DNA of 64,000 nucleotides, from assembly GCA_017304675.1 (NCBI GenBank), contig JAFKLS010000016.1, positions 62,001-126,000 of the forward strand. The letters run 5' to 3'. The stretch is from Sphingobacteriia bacterium. Its GTDB lineage: Bacteria; Bacteroidota; Bacteroidia; Chitinophagales; Chitinophagaceae. Each line of letters opens with the position of its first letter. Positions within the stretch are counted from its first letter, which is position 1. Below are positions 9,602 to 18,043 of the stretch, in pieces. A model generated the notes under the pieces. That model saw nothing but the letters and a program-made list of their open reading frames with translations. It made no database searches and had not been told where the DNA came from. A program made the translations under genes and the position numbers.

Positions 9602-10363
9602 ATGAAAAAGTTTCTCTCCATATTTTTTTTATGTTTTTCTGTTCATCTTATTGCACAGAAAAGCATTCCCAAGCCCAATCCTCCCAGGTTAGTAGTAGAT
9701 AATGCCGGTGTGTTGAATGATTACGATGAACGGCTATTAGAAAGAAAGCTGGTGTCTTTAGACGATAGCAGTTCTAACCAGATAGCGGTCGTTATTGTAA
9801 ATTCTTTGAACGACCAGCCTATTGAAGATGTGGCCACCGCTACATTTAGAGATTGGGGAATTGGTAATAAAAAAACAAACAATGGAGTATTGATCCTGAT
9901 AGCGGTACAGGATAGAAAAATAAGAATAGAGGTTGGTTACGGATTAGAGGGAGCCATACCGGATATTGTTGCAAATGACATCATTCAAAAAGATATTAAA
10001 CCGGCCTTCAGGCAGGGGAATTATATTGGCGGATTGAATACAGCGATAGACGACCTGAGTAAAGCAGCCGTTGGCGAGTATAAAGTACAACGTGAACATA
10101 AGGAAAGGGGTAATAGCAAAGGGTCGGGTATTTTATTTGTAATCATTGTTTTTGTTGTAATTATGATTGTGGCAAGAGGTGGCCGGGGTGGCGGTAATAG
10201 CAGCGGCGGAGATTGGATTACACCCATGATTATTGGCAGCATGATTGGCCGTTCGGGCCGAGGAGGTGGCTGGTCTTCAGGCGGAGGCGATTGGGGCGGC
10301 GGCGGTTTCGGAGGTTTTGGTGGCGGCAGCAGCGGTGGCGGTGGCGCCAGTGGCAGCTGGTAA
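9602..10363 (+). CDS. TPM domain protein with signal peptide, membrane anchor and glycine-rich tail (YgcG-like)
   Basis: A 253-residue protein. The order is: signal peptide (residues 1-19, FSVHLIAQ), TPM domain (about 27-150, with VDNAGVLNDYDERLLERKL and IRIEVGYGLEGAIPD), one membrane segment (about 178-198), and a C-terminal tail of about 50 residues that is almost all Gly, Ser and Trp. This layout is that of YgcG-type TPM proteins: an outward-facing domain tethered to the membrane. It is the third gene of a lemA-TPM-TPM operon. Its last 87 bases overlap a convergent gene on the other strand. Confidence 0.88.
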   Translation: MKKFLSIFFLCFSVHLIAQKSIPKPNPPRLVVDNAGVLNDYDERLLERKLVSLDDSSSNQIAVVIVNSLNDQPIEDVATATFRDWGIGNKKTNNGVLILIAVQDRKIRIEVGYGLEGAIPDIVANDIIQKDIKPAFRQGNYIGGLNTAIDDLSKAAVGEYKVQREHKERGNSKGSGILFVIIVFVVIMIVARGGRGGGNSSGGDWITPMIIGSMIGRSGRGGGWSSGGGDWGGGGFGGFGGGSSGGGGASGSW

Positions 10364-11173
10364 AGATACTTTTCTCCTTTTTTCTAACAATCGGCTAACT
10401 GTTAAAATAAAAACAGGGCAATAGAAAAGTAAACTTACCCAAACTAAGAAATGGTAATTTCTAAGCAGGTAAGAGCGTAAGGAAAAATCTTCGGCATATT
10501 GTTTTCCTTTAAAAAGGGTGATGCTTTTTTTAACAAACATTCCCAGTACAGGCACTTTTCCCCAATTGGTATAACGGGCATCGGCATACGAATAAACAAG
10601 AGGGTAATCCGGGGGAACCTGTAATTTATAATAATCCCAATTAGCACTAACTTCTTTAAAAGAGGCAAGGTGCCCATTCGGTTTTTTAAAGTAAACTTTA
10701 AACAGGGCATCCAGTACAATCCAACCCTCATTTTTCTTTACTTCTGTAACAATATGGCCGCCATAATTACCATTAACTTTCATTTGAGGCAAGCGAACCT
10801 GGTAATTATTGGCTTTTAATATCCTTGCCAATACGGCACTTGCACTTCCGCAAGACCCTTCACCGGTTAAAAGATCATCGGCAGCTGAATGAAAAAGACT
10901 CATTTTCAGCCCTTCTGTTTTATGCTTGCCAAAAATAGGTAATCGCCTTTCCTGCATTCTGTTGGCCAGAGACATGGCTGCCAAAAAAAAGGAATCCTGG
11001 TTGGTTCTTGCTGCAGGATGATTTTCTAAAATATTGATAGAAAGAGTATTAAACACATTTCGTTCAAAAACATCTTCTATTCTAAAATAAAAAATAGACA
11101 CTAAAAAGGCCCCGTTCAAAAAGAATAAAACAGGTAAAGAGGTAATAGCTCTGAATATTTTCTGTAACAGCAC
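10277..11173 (-). CDS. Membrane protein with transglutaminase-like Cys-His-Asp triad
   Basis: A 298-residue protein from a GTG start at 11173, since no upstream ATG is available in frame. It has a hydrophobic segment near residues 10-30 and a soluble part containing GEGSCGSASAV, GGHIVTEV and VLDALF. The spacing of Cys, His and Asp resembles a transglutaminase-like papain fold (inference). A second hydrophobic segment lies near 240-262. The last 29 codons lie antisense inside the glycine-rich tail of the TPM gene, so the protein ends in an Ala/Thr-rich tail (AATGATATAAAA) that is probably a by-product of lost stop codons. The function is unknown. Confidence 0.65.
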   Translation of the reverse strand: MLLQKIFRAITSLPVLFFLNGAFLVSIFYFRIEDVFERNVFNTLSINILENHPAARTNQDSFFLAAMSLANRMQERRLPIFGKHKTEGLKMSLFHSAADDLLTGEGSCGSASAVLARILKANNYQVRLPQMKVNGNYGGHIVTEVKKNEGWIVLDALFKVYFKKPNGHLASFKEVSANWDYYKLQVPPDYPLVYSYADARYTNWGKVPVLGMFVKKSITLFKGKQYAEDFSLRSYLLRNYHFLVWVSLLFYCPVFILTVSRLLEKRRKVSLPAATGATATAAAATKTSETAAAPIASA

Positions 11174-11242
11174 TTATTTAGTTTTTCTTTTTTTGACTGT
11201 TGAATTTTAAAAAAGATACATCAATCTCTTTTTTTGATGCAT

Positions 11243-11653
11243 CTAATCATAAAACAAGTTCTTCAAAGGCCAATCAGGTAACAGGCAATCTTCTTTTCTG
11301 CCAAACCATTTATATCTGTTCCTGGCAATAAAATTATAAAAATAATCTCTAATAAAAGGAGGCACAATAATGAAGGTATAGAACAATGGCCATATACCAT
11401 CTAATTGTCTGGCTATTTTTAATACTGCTGCAGACCGGGTAAAAACAATGCCTTTTTCCAGCAATATAATTGAATCCGGAGTAGTAGCCGTATGCAGTGG
11501 CAGGTGGTTATCGAGTACCTGTTTGGCAAAAGTACTTTGTAGGGCTGCAAACCGGAAACGATGCTTCTTATCGTGCCGTATTACCCAATTTATTGCTCCA
11601 TTGCACAAATTACAAACACCATCAAACAATATTACCGGATGTTCTGTATTCAT
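11243..11653 (-). CDS. DCC-family thiol-disulfide oxidoreductase (DUF393)
   Basis: A 136-residue protein of the DCC family, named after its N-terminal motif, here DGVCNLCNGAINWVIRHD, with two Cys in a CxxC arrangement suited to redox chemistry. The C-terminal part (RDYFYNFIARNRYKWFG) is also typical. I chose the ATG at 11653 (MNTEHPVILF); the longer frame to 11695 would translate through the hairpin described next. It lies downstream of yebC on the same strand. The physiological substrate is not known for most family members. Confidence 0.88.
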   Translation of the reverse strand: MNTEHPVILFDGVCNLCNGAINWVIRHDKKHRFRFAALQSTFAKQVLDNHLPLHTATTPDSIILLEKGIVFTRSAAVLKIARQLDGIWPLFYTFIIVPPFIRDYFYNFIARNRYKWFGRKEDCLLPDWPLKNLFYD

Positions 11654-11665
11654 GGGTTTAAAATT

Positions 11666-11703
11666 AAAAACAAATGGCTGCCAATTGGCAGCCATTTGTT
11701 TTT
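11666..11703 (-). terminator. Perfect 19-bp inverted repeat, probable terminator of the YebC gene
   Basis: Arms at 11666-11684 and 11685-11703 are exact reverse complements with no loop bases between them. On the minus strand the hairpin begins with A and ends with a T run after the YebC stop. It lies 13 bases upstream of the DCC gene ATG, so it may separate the two transcription units or shield the DCC start. Confidence 0.7.
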
Positions 11704-11712
11704 AAGGGCATC

Positions 11713-12435
11713 TTACCCCATATTATGAAATACTTTGCTAACATCATCGTCCTGCTCTAATTTTTCAATCAGTTTACTAATGTCGTCTGCCTGGGCATCT
11801 GTAACCGGCACTGTAGTAGTGGGTATCCATTCCAGTTCAGCACTAATGGGGTTTATATTTTTATCTTCCAATGCCTTTTGCAGTTTTCCAAAATCTACAA
11901 AGGCGCTTCTTAAAACAATAATGGGATTACCATTATCGTCGGCACTTTCTCCCATTTCTTCCAAACCAAAATCAATCAACTCAAACTCCAGTTCTTCAAT
12001 ATTCAAGCCCTCAGGTTTCAATTTAAATACGCCCATTTTTTTGAACTGAAAACTTACGCTGCCGCTGTTACCCAAAGCACCACCACCTTTATTAAAATGG
12101 CTTTTTACATTGGCTACTGTTCTTACGTGATTATCGGTTGCAGTTTCCACCAAAACAGCAACACCATGCGGACCGTATCCTTCGTAAAGAATTTCTTCAT
12201 AGTTGTCCATTTCCTTGCCCATAGCCCTTTTAATGGCTGCTTCTACACGGTCTTTAGGCATGTTAACGCTTTTGGCGTTTTGAAAACAACGCCGTAACGC
12301 CGGATTGGTATTCGGATCAGGGCCACCGGATTTTACAGCAATGGCAATCTCTTTTCCAATACGGGTAAACTGTTTAGCCATTCTGTCCCAACGGGCAAAC
12401 ATGGTTGCTTTTCTAACTTCAAAAATCCTTCCCAT
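11713..12435 (-). CDS. YebC/PmpR family transcriptional regulator
   Basis: A 240-residue YebC-family protein. The family includes DNA-binding regulators and members proposed to help translation of proline stretches. The start is [21 protein letters not shown], a variant of the usual GHSKWANIKHRK beginning. The central motifs [14 protein letters not shown] and [14 protein letters not shown] are diagnostic. The C-terminal acidic region is also typical. It is followed by a strong hairpin terminator. I see no operon partner. Confidence 0.93.
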   Translation of the reverse strand: MGRIFEVRKATMFARWDRMAKQFTRIGKEIAIAVKSGGPDPNTNPALRRCFQNAKSVNMPKDRVEAAIKRAMGKEMDNYEEILYEGYGPHGVAVLVETATDNHVRTVANVKSHFNKGGGALGNSGSVSFQFKKMGVFKLKPEGLNIEELEFELIDFGLEEMGESADDNGNPIIVLRSAFVDFGKLQKALEDKNINPISAELEWIPTTTVPVTDAQADDISKLIEKLEQDDDVSKVFHNMG

Positions 12436-12507
12436 AATTAATTTTCAGGTTTCTTATTCGAAATTTTTTTTGCTGATGCCACCGGCTGTTGAATAATTTT
12501 CAACTGT

Positions 12508-12528
12508 GTTGCGTCGCACCCTTATACG
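12508..12528 (+). repeat. Dispersed repeat copy (GTTGCGTCGCAC core)
   Basis: Contains GTTGCGTCGCAC followed by CCTTATACG. The 12-base core is shared with 6936-6947 and, inverted, with 57172-57183. It lies between the YebC gene start and the PID-CTERM-like gene. Confidence 0.6.
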
Positions 12529-12585
12529 CTTTGTTCATTATTCGGCATAAGCGGTTGCAAATTTAGCAGATTGATTTCTACCAAC

Positions 12586-12611
12586 AAAAAACCTTGCAAT
12601 ATGCAAGGTTT
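12586..12611 (-). terminator. Terminator of the PID-CTERM-like gene
   Basis: Hairpin with arms AAACCTTGCA and TGCAAGGTTT around a two-base loop; on the minus strand it ends in a T run (TTTTTTG). It lies 10 bases past the stop at 12622. Confidence 0.75.
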
Positions 12612-12621
12612 GTAATGAGTG

Positions 12622-12834
12622 TTAAATTTCTTGATTTTTCTTTTTTTGCTTGGCTTTCAATCTTTTTACACCATAGCCTACGCCTCCGGCTATTAATAAA
12701 CTTAAGCCGCCGTCTATAGGTGCATTGCTATCAGGGTCAATAGCACCCGGGTCATCTATTTGAGCATATAAGAATGCAGGCAGTAAAAGGGCAATTAAAA
12801 TTATTATTGTTTTTTTATTTAATATATTTTTCAT
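12622..12834 (-). CDS. Small PID-CTERM-like surface protein
   Basis: A 70-residue protein with a signal peptide (about residues 1-24, ending LYAQ). A short acidic stretch follows, then the motif PIDGG directly before a hydrophobic segment (LSLLIAGGVGYGV) and a basic tail (KRLKAKQKKK). The motif, hydrophobic span and basic end in this order fit the PID-CTERM sorting signal of Bacteroidota, recognised by an exosortase-like enzyme in related genomes (family knowledge). Almost nothing else is in the protein, so it may be a mini surface anchor. No exosortase gene is in this window. It lies downstream of a T9SS-exported protein gene on the same strand. Confidence 0.75.
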   Translation of the reverse strand: MKNILNKKTIIILIALLLPAFLYAQIDDPGAIDPDSNAPIDGGLSLLIAGGVGYGVKRLKAKQKKKNQEI

Positions 12835-12866
12835 TTTTAATGATAATTTTTTAAGTAGTTTTTGTT

Positions 12867-15287
12867 TTAGAATTTCATTATTTTTTTTGTTACCCTATTG
12901 CCTTTTGTATCGGTAATTTGTATCAACATCATTCCGTTTGTATTATTTTCTAAGCCTATATACTGTATGCCATTTACTGCCGAGGTGTTTTTAACTTGTT
13001 TACCACTTATATCAAACACTTTTACATTTACAGTACCTGTAGCACCGCTTACGCTTAAACCAATTAAGTTGCTATTGGTAATATTTCCTAAAACCTCTGC
13101 TTTAAATCCATCATTAATTGTTTGATCTTGTAGGGCTGTTATTTTATTGCTGTTAAACATTAACAGAAATCTTTCTTCTCCATAAGTTGCTTTATCTGCT
13201 GTTACAGAAAAACTATATGCTTCATTTAATTTTAATGCTGTTTGAGTGTTGGTAAAATTGTCTTTTAATATTACAGTAGTGCCTTCGGGCAAACTGTTTG
13301 TAGTTAATTTAAAACTATAATTACCTGCTGTATTGGTATTAAACACTAAAGGAATGGTGGTTAAACAATTTCTAGAATCAATAGCAAGGGGTTTACCATC
13401 TTCTGCTTTAGCATAAAAATTAACCGATTCGTTGTATAGTTTAGCTAAATCGTTTTGGTCGTTACTTTTCCCTGTTGCATTTACATCTAATCTTACAAAT
13501 ATTTTATCGGCATAGTTTCCATTGTGTTCTGCAATAATTTCTGCAGTAGCAATAGGCGGTTTGATGCCAAATAAATTATTTGCAGGTGCATCTAATAAAT
13601 TAATATCTGAAGTTTTTATATTATAATTACCTGCGGTTTTTAGTGCAATAACACCCAATGCAGGAACAGGAGTTACACCATCTGCATTGGTAACCGGAAC
13701 CCATCCGCCTGCTTTTGTTTGTGCATTGATTACATTTTGATTAATCTTATATATATAATACGGGTTAGCACCGCCTGCCAGTGCTATGCTATTTACAGGT
13801 GCTGTATAAGGGTTGCCCACTAAACTAAAGTTTGCACCGGTTGCTGCAGGTACTGTATAAGATGAACTATTTAAGTTGCTTCCGCTTACGGTATATGTAA
13901 ATGCCGAAGGGCCTGTGGTGTAATTTAAGCCCGTTATATTATCTGTAGCTGCACCGCGTATAAAACAAGCATAAGCCTGATTGGCGGCTATGTTTACACT
14001 ACTGTAACCAGTACCGGCAGAAACCCAAGAACTTGTTGCATTGTTGTAGGTTTTTACATCATTTTCCGTAGTGGTAGTAGCATTTAATCCTGTATAGCTT
14101 AAAGTGGTTAGTGCAGATGTAAACGGATTAGCAAACATGCGATATCCGCGTTGCCCTGTAATTGCTGTTTGTATATTAACTTGGTTGTATATAGTTATAT
14201 TATCACTGCTTCCAATTAGTGCTGCGTTTGGATTAACGGTAATGGTGCCAACAGAAAGAGCAGATGCACCCGCCGATGGGGATACGGTTAACTTTGCATT
14301 TGATTGAATGGTAATGGAATTGGCATTTTTCCCTCCGGTAGAAATAGTGGGTTGATTGGTTGGGGCTGACGGTATAATTACATCGGTAGCTGAAGTTGGC
14401 ACTAAAGCTGCACTCCAGTTGGTTGTTGTTGCCCAATCTGTACTGGTGGCTCCCGTCCAATAATTTGGTATGTAAACTCGTTTAAATTTGTTATTGCCTT
14501 GGTCTGCAACCAATAAATTACCTGTGGCTTCAAAACTAATACCGGTTATATTCGAAAATTGTCCGGCTGCATAAGTAGCAATTACAGTACCTGAGCTGTT
14601 TAATTTTTTTACTGATTCAGTGCCTCTATCTGCAACATGCAAATAACCCGCTGCATCAAAAGATAAACCACAAGGATTGGTAAAGCCTGTGTAAGTAGCA
14701 ATTACAGTACCTGAGCTGTTCAGTTTTTTAACGGAGCCACTACCAAATTCTGATATATAAATATTTCCTGATGCATCTACAGTTATACCGGTAATATGAT
14801 TAAACCCCGATGCAAGTGTAGTTACACCGGTTCCATCGTTATTCATTTTAACTACATTGCCGGTTGAACCTACCCCGTTTGTCCATTGTCCGATGTATAC
14901 TTTTTGGTTTGCATCTACCGCAATACAAAAAGGATTTCCAATTAACAGTGATGAGTAAGTTCCGGTAGATGATAATGAAGAATTATATTTCCTAATATTA
15001 ATTCCATCTCCATCAACTACCCAAACATCTCCATTTACAGGGTCTGCTGCTATTCCTGATCCATTATTGGACATTGATGCTGATGATCCGAGAAGAACAT
15101 CTGTATTGCTAAATGCCCATACGCGGTCTGTTAATCTAAGATACGTTCCGTTAGGTAAACCTACAACCGCCAAAACAGAAGATGCCGAATAATATTCGGG
15201 AAATGCAGTAACTGTTTGAGCATAATTTAAAGAACTGAATAATAAAAGAAAAAATGTAAGTACAAAAGATGTAAATTTTAATTTCAT
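12867..15287 (-). CDS. Secreted NHL-repeat protein with T9SS type A sorting domain
   Basis: An 806-residue exported protein. The order is: signal peptide (about 1-24), an NHL/SMP-30-like propeller (about 30-280, repeats such as GITVDASGNIYISEFGSGSVKKLN), a linker with the WTGATSTDWATTTNW motif common in Bacteroidota surface proteins, beta-sandwich regions, and a C-terminal type IX sorting domain (about 730-806) ending VTKKIMKF. It should cross the outer membrane by the T9SS and be attached to or released from the surface. No enzyme motif is visible; binding or adhesion is an inference. It lies 32 bases upstream of the PID-CTERM-like gene and is divergent from a histidine kinase gene. Confidence 0.85.
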   Translation of the reverse strand: MKLKFTSFVLTFFLLLFSSLNYAQTVTAFPEYYSASSVLAVVGLPNGTYLRLTDRVWAFSNTDVLLGSSASMSNNGSGIAADPVNGDVWVVDGDGINIRKYNSSLSSTGTYSSLLIGNPFCIAVDANQKVYIGQWTNGVGSTGNVVKMNNDGTGVTTLASGFNHITGITVDASGNIYISEFGSGSVKKLNSSGTVIATYTGFTNPCGLSFDAAGYLHVADRGTESVKKLNSSGTVIATYAAGQFSNITGISFEATGNLLVADQGNNKFKRVYIPNYWTGATSTDWATTTNWSAALVPTSATDVIIPSAPTNQPTISTGGKNANSITIQSNAKLTVSPSAGASALSVGTITVNPNAALIGSSDNITIYNQVNIQTAITGQRGYRMFANPFTSALTTLSYTGLNATTTTENDVKTYNNATSSWVSAGTGYSSVNIAANQAYACFIRGAATDNITGLNYTTGPSAFTYTVSGSNLNSSSYTVPAATGANFSLVGNPYTAPVNSIALAGGANPYYIYKINQNVINAQTKAGGWVPVTNADGVTPVPALGVIALKTAGNYNIKTSDINLLDAPANNLFGIKPPIATAEIIAEHNGNYADKIFVRLDVNATGKSNDQNDLAKLYNESVNFYAKAEDGKPLAIDSRNCLTTIPLVFNTNTAGNYSFKLTTNSLPEGTTVILKDNFTNTQTALKLNEAYSFSVTADKATYGEERFLLMFNSNKITALQDQTINDGFKAEVLGNITNSNLIGLSVSGATGTVNVKVFDISGKQVKNTSAVNGIQYIGLENNTNGMMLIQITDTKGNRVTKKIMKF

Positions 15288-15457
15288 AGAAAATGATTAG
15301 AGTTGAAAAATGAGTAATTAAAAAATTTCTCAAAGGTCATTTTCTATTTTGCGTTGAGCAATACCTGATATCAGGTATTTTTTATTTGATTTTTTTTTAA
15401 TGAAAAACAAAACTTTATTTTCATATCTACATTTTACATAAGTTTTAATATGGATTA

Positions 15458-17308
15458 ATGAGAAAAAGGTATTTGCTGCAACTATTATTTATTGCCTTTT
15501 ATGCTAATGCTGTATTTAGCCAACCGGCATTTGAGCTTGGTAATATTAGTGCTGCCAGTGTACCCGTACATCAATACACAGCTGTATATAAAGAACATAA
15601 TGTTACTATTAACGATATTGAAAAAATAAAAGCAGCCCCCGATTCGTGTTTCTATTTAAACCAAAGTATTCAAGAAATTAATTATGGTTTTTACAGGCCT
15701 TTCAGTTGGTGTAAATTCATTTTAAAAAACAATTCAGATTTTACGGATTGGATCATAAAAATACACCAAGGGAAAGTTGATTCGGTACAATTATATGTAC
15801 AACGAAGTAATGGAGAGCTTACAAAATATAAGTTAATTGGCAGGTTTGAGAGCCTTAAAAATAAATCCTTTTTTTCTGCTGATTATGCCAATTTAGTTTC
15901 TTTGGCACCTAACGAAAAAGTTACTTGCTATTTATATACCAGCAGAAAATTTAGCCGGCATGCGGCAATTATTACCATAGAAAAAGAACAAGATTTTAAT
16001 GGGTACAATAAGCTATTTAATATTGGAATATGGGCATTGTTTGGCATTATTTTTTTGGTGAGTTGTATTGGCTTTGTGTTAAATTTTTTCATTAATGGAA
16101 GAATTTATATTTTTTATAGCATATACACTTTTTCGTTTTTACTTTTACTTCTTTCAGAAACGGGTTTTTTAAATGCCTTTATATTTAAAGCTCGGCTTGA
16201 AGATATTATTTACAGCTTTAACATAAGCACTTATTATTGTTTTTTAGCTTGGCATATTTTGTTTACAGTAGAATTATTGGGTTTAAATAAACGAACAGAT
16301 AAGCGTGGATATTGGTTAGGCTATACTTTAGGCATAACTTTTTGCATAATTGCGTTTTTGTTGTTAATTCCAATTCCTGATATACTTCGTTGGTGGTTAT
16401 GTTATGCATCATATTATGTAGCTTTTTTGGTAGATGCTTTTATTATTTATGTTATTATTGCTTCAATTAAAAAACGAAAACTTGTAGTAGTTATTTATTT
16501 AATCGGGTTTTTATATACAACGATTGTTGGCACAATACTTACACTTGCCGATTTGCAAATTATTGACAATATAAATCACCATATTGATATTTTTTATATT
16601 ACCCCCCTTGTAGAAATTATTTGCATGGTAATAAGTTTAAGTTTTATTTTTTCAAACACCATCAAAGAAAAAATTAATTCTCAAATTCAACTTAACGAAA
16701 TTCAGAGAGATATCATAAATGTTCAAGAAGAAGAACGTAAACGTATTGCTCAAGATTTACATGATGAGGTTGGAAATTCTTTAGCGGCATTAAAAAATAT
16801 TATTGCATATAGTAACAATAAATACAATATTGAAGAAGAAATTGAACACATTATTAATGAGGTTAGAAATATATCGCACAACCTTATGCCTATTGATTTT
16901 AATGAGTATGCATTGACCGATATAGTTAGGCAAACAATAGATAAATTTAAAGAACATCCTATCATAAAATTTGAATATATACAAACAGGCAATAACAAAA
17001 AACTCCAGCCGGTTACCGAACTAATTATTTATAGAATATTGAATGAACTTATCTCAAACATTACCAAACACGCTAATGCTACCAAAGCTTTAGTTCAATT
17101 AACTTATCAAGAAAACAGTTTAATACTTTCTGTTGAAGATGATGGCATAGGTATTACCAACAATATTAATGAAACAGTAAAAAAAGGGTTAGGTCTAAAA
17201 AATATAAAACATAGAGTAGGATACATTAATGCTATGCTTACAATAGAAACAAATTCTAAAGGAACGTTAATAATAATTGAAATACCTTATGCAAACAATC
17301 AACAATAA
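15458..17308 (+). CDS. 7TMR-DISM sensor histidine kinase (HisKA_3 type)
   Basis: A 616-residue membrane kinase. The order is: signal peptide (1-21), a periplasmic domain of the 7TMR-DISM type 2 kind (about 35-175), seven predicted membrane segments (about 185-400), a coiled linker, a HisKA_3 dimerisation domain with the phospho-acceptor His at about residue 435 (QDLHDEVGN), and an ATPase domain. That domain has an N-box (NELISNITKHA), a G1 box (DDGIGI) and a G2 box (GLGLKN). The stop overlaps the response regulator start by 20 bases, so the pair is co-translated. The extracellular domain suggests sensing of a carbohydrate or surface signal (inference). Confidence 0.92.
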   Translation: MRKRYLLQLLFIAFYANAVFSQPAFELGNISAASVPVHQYTAVYKEHNVTINDIEKIKAAPDSCFYLNQSIQEINYGFYRPFSWCKFILKNNSDFTDWIIKIHQGKVDSVQLYVQRSNGELTKYKLIGRFESLKNKSFFSADYANLVSLAPNEKVTCYLYTSRKFSRHAAIITIEKEQDFNGYNKLFNIGIWALFGIIFLVSCIGFVLNFFINGRIYIFYSIYTFSFLLLLLSETGFLNAFIFKARLEDIIYSFNISTYYCFLAWHILFTVELLGLNKRTDKRGYWLGYTLGITFCIIAFLLLIPIPDILRWWLCYASYYVAFLVDAFIIYVIIASIKKRKLVVVIYLIGFLYTTIVGTILTLADLQIIDNINHHIDIFYITPLVEIICMVISLSFIFSNTIKEKINSQIQLNEIQRDIINVQEEERKRIAQDLHDEVGNSLAALKNIIAYSNNKYNIEEEIEHIINEVRNISHNLMPIDFNEYALTDIVRQTIDKFKEHPIIKFEYIQTGNNKKLQPVTELIIYRILNELISNITKHANATKALVQLTYQENSLILSVEDDGIGITNNINETVKKGLGLKNIKHRVGYINAMLTIETNSKGTLIIIEIPYANNQQ

Positions 17309-17921
17309 ACCAATAAGTATTGTTATTATAGACGACCATCAATTGTTTAATGATGGCTTATTTGCCATGCTTTCAATTGAAAAAAAAGTGCAAGTAATTA
17401 AGCAGGTTTATGATAGTAGAAATGCTATGGAAATTATATCTAAATTAAATCCGGACATGGTTTTAATGGACTTTAATATGCCTCATATTAACGGAATTGA
17501 ATTAACAAAATTATTAAGAGACAGTAACCCTAAAATTAAAATTATTGTGCTTAGTATGTATAGTGATGAAAGATTTATTGAGCTGTTTAAAAAGAATGAT
17601 GCAAACGGCTATTTGCCAAAAACAGTTTCAGCCCAAAAACTAATTAGCGTAATACATGAAGTTACTAATGGCAAAAATTATTTTCCGCAATTGCAAGCTA
17701 CCAATAATCATAATGAAGATGCTTTTCTTAAAAAGCTAACACTATCAAATAGAGAGCTTGAGGTAGTTAATTTAATTAAACAGGGTATGCAAACAAAAGA
17801 AATAGCAAAACAGTTAAACATATCGTACTATACCGCAGAAACACATAGAAAAAATATTAAATTAAAAATAGGTGTAAAAGGAGAAACTGAATTTTTAAAA
17901 TTTATTTACGAAATGCATTAA
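17289..17921 (+). CDS. LuxR/NarL-type response regulator
   Basis: A 210-residue regulator with a receiver domain at residues 8-125 and a LuxR-type helix-turn-helix at about 150-205 (LTLSNRELEVVNLIKQGMQTKEIA). The receiver has acidic residues D15/D16, phospho-acceptor D61 in VLMDFNMP, and Lys in LPKTVS. I chose the ATG at 17289 (MQTINNKPIS); the longer frame begins with TTG at 17277. It overlaps the kinase gene by 20 bases, so it is the cognate partner. The target genes are unknown; the divergent T9SS/PID-CTERM pair is a natural candidate (inference). Confidence 0.92.
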   Translation: MQTINNKPISIVIIDDHQLFNDGLFAMLSIEKKVQVIKQVYDSRNAMEIISKLNPDMVLMDFNMPHINGIELTKLLRDSNPKIKIIVLSMYSDERFIELFKKNDANGYLPKTVSAQKLISVIHEVTNGKNYFPQLQATNNHNEDAFLKKLTLSNRELEVVNLIKQGMQTKEIAKQLNISYYTAETHRKNIKLKIGVKGETEFLKFIYEMH

Positions 17922-17969
17922 TGCCTTTTGTATAGAGTTGGCTGTTGAGGAGTGAATAATAAAAAGTAA

Positions 17970-18005
17970 AAAAGAGAATATTCATGTGGTAGAATATTCT
18001 CTTTT
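17970..18005. terminator. Bidirectional terminator
   Basis: Arms AAAAGAGAATATTC (17970-17983) and GAATATTCTCTTTT (17992-18005) are exact inverted repeats around an eight-base loop, with A and T runs outside. It lies between the response regulator and the convergent amino-acid permease, so it can serve both. Confidence 0.8.
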
Positions 18006-18043
18006 AATTAAACGTGTAATGAAAATGTTACCGTCTAACTATT

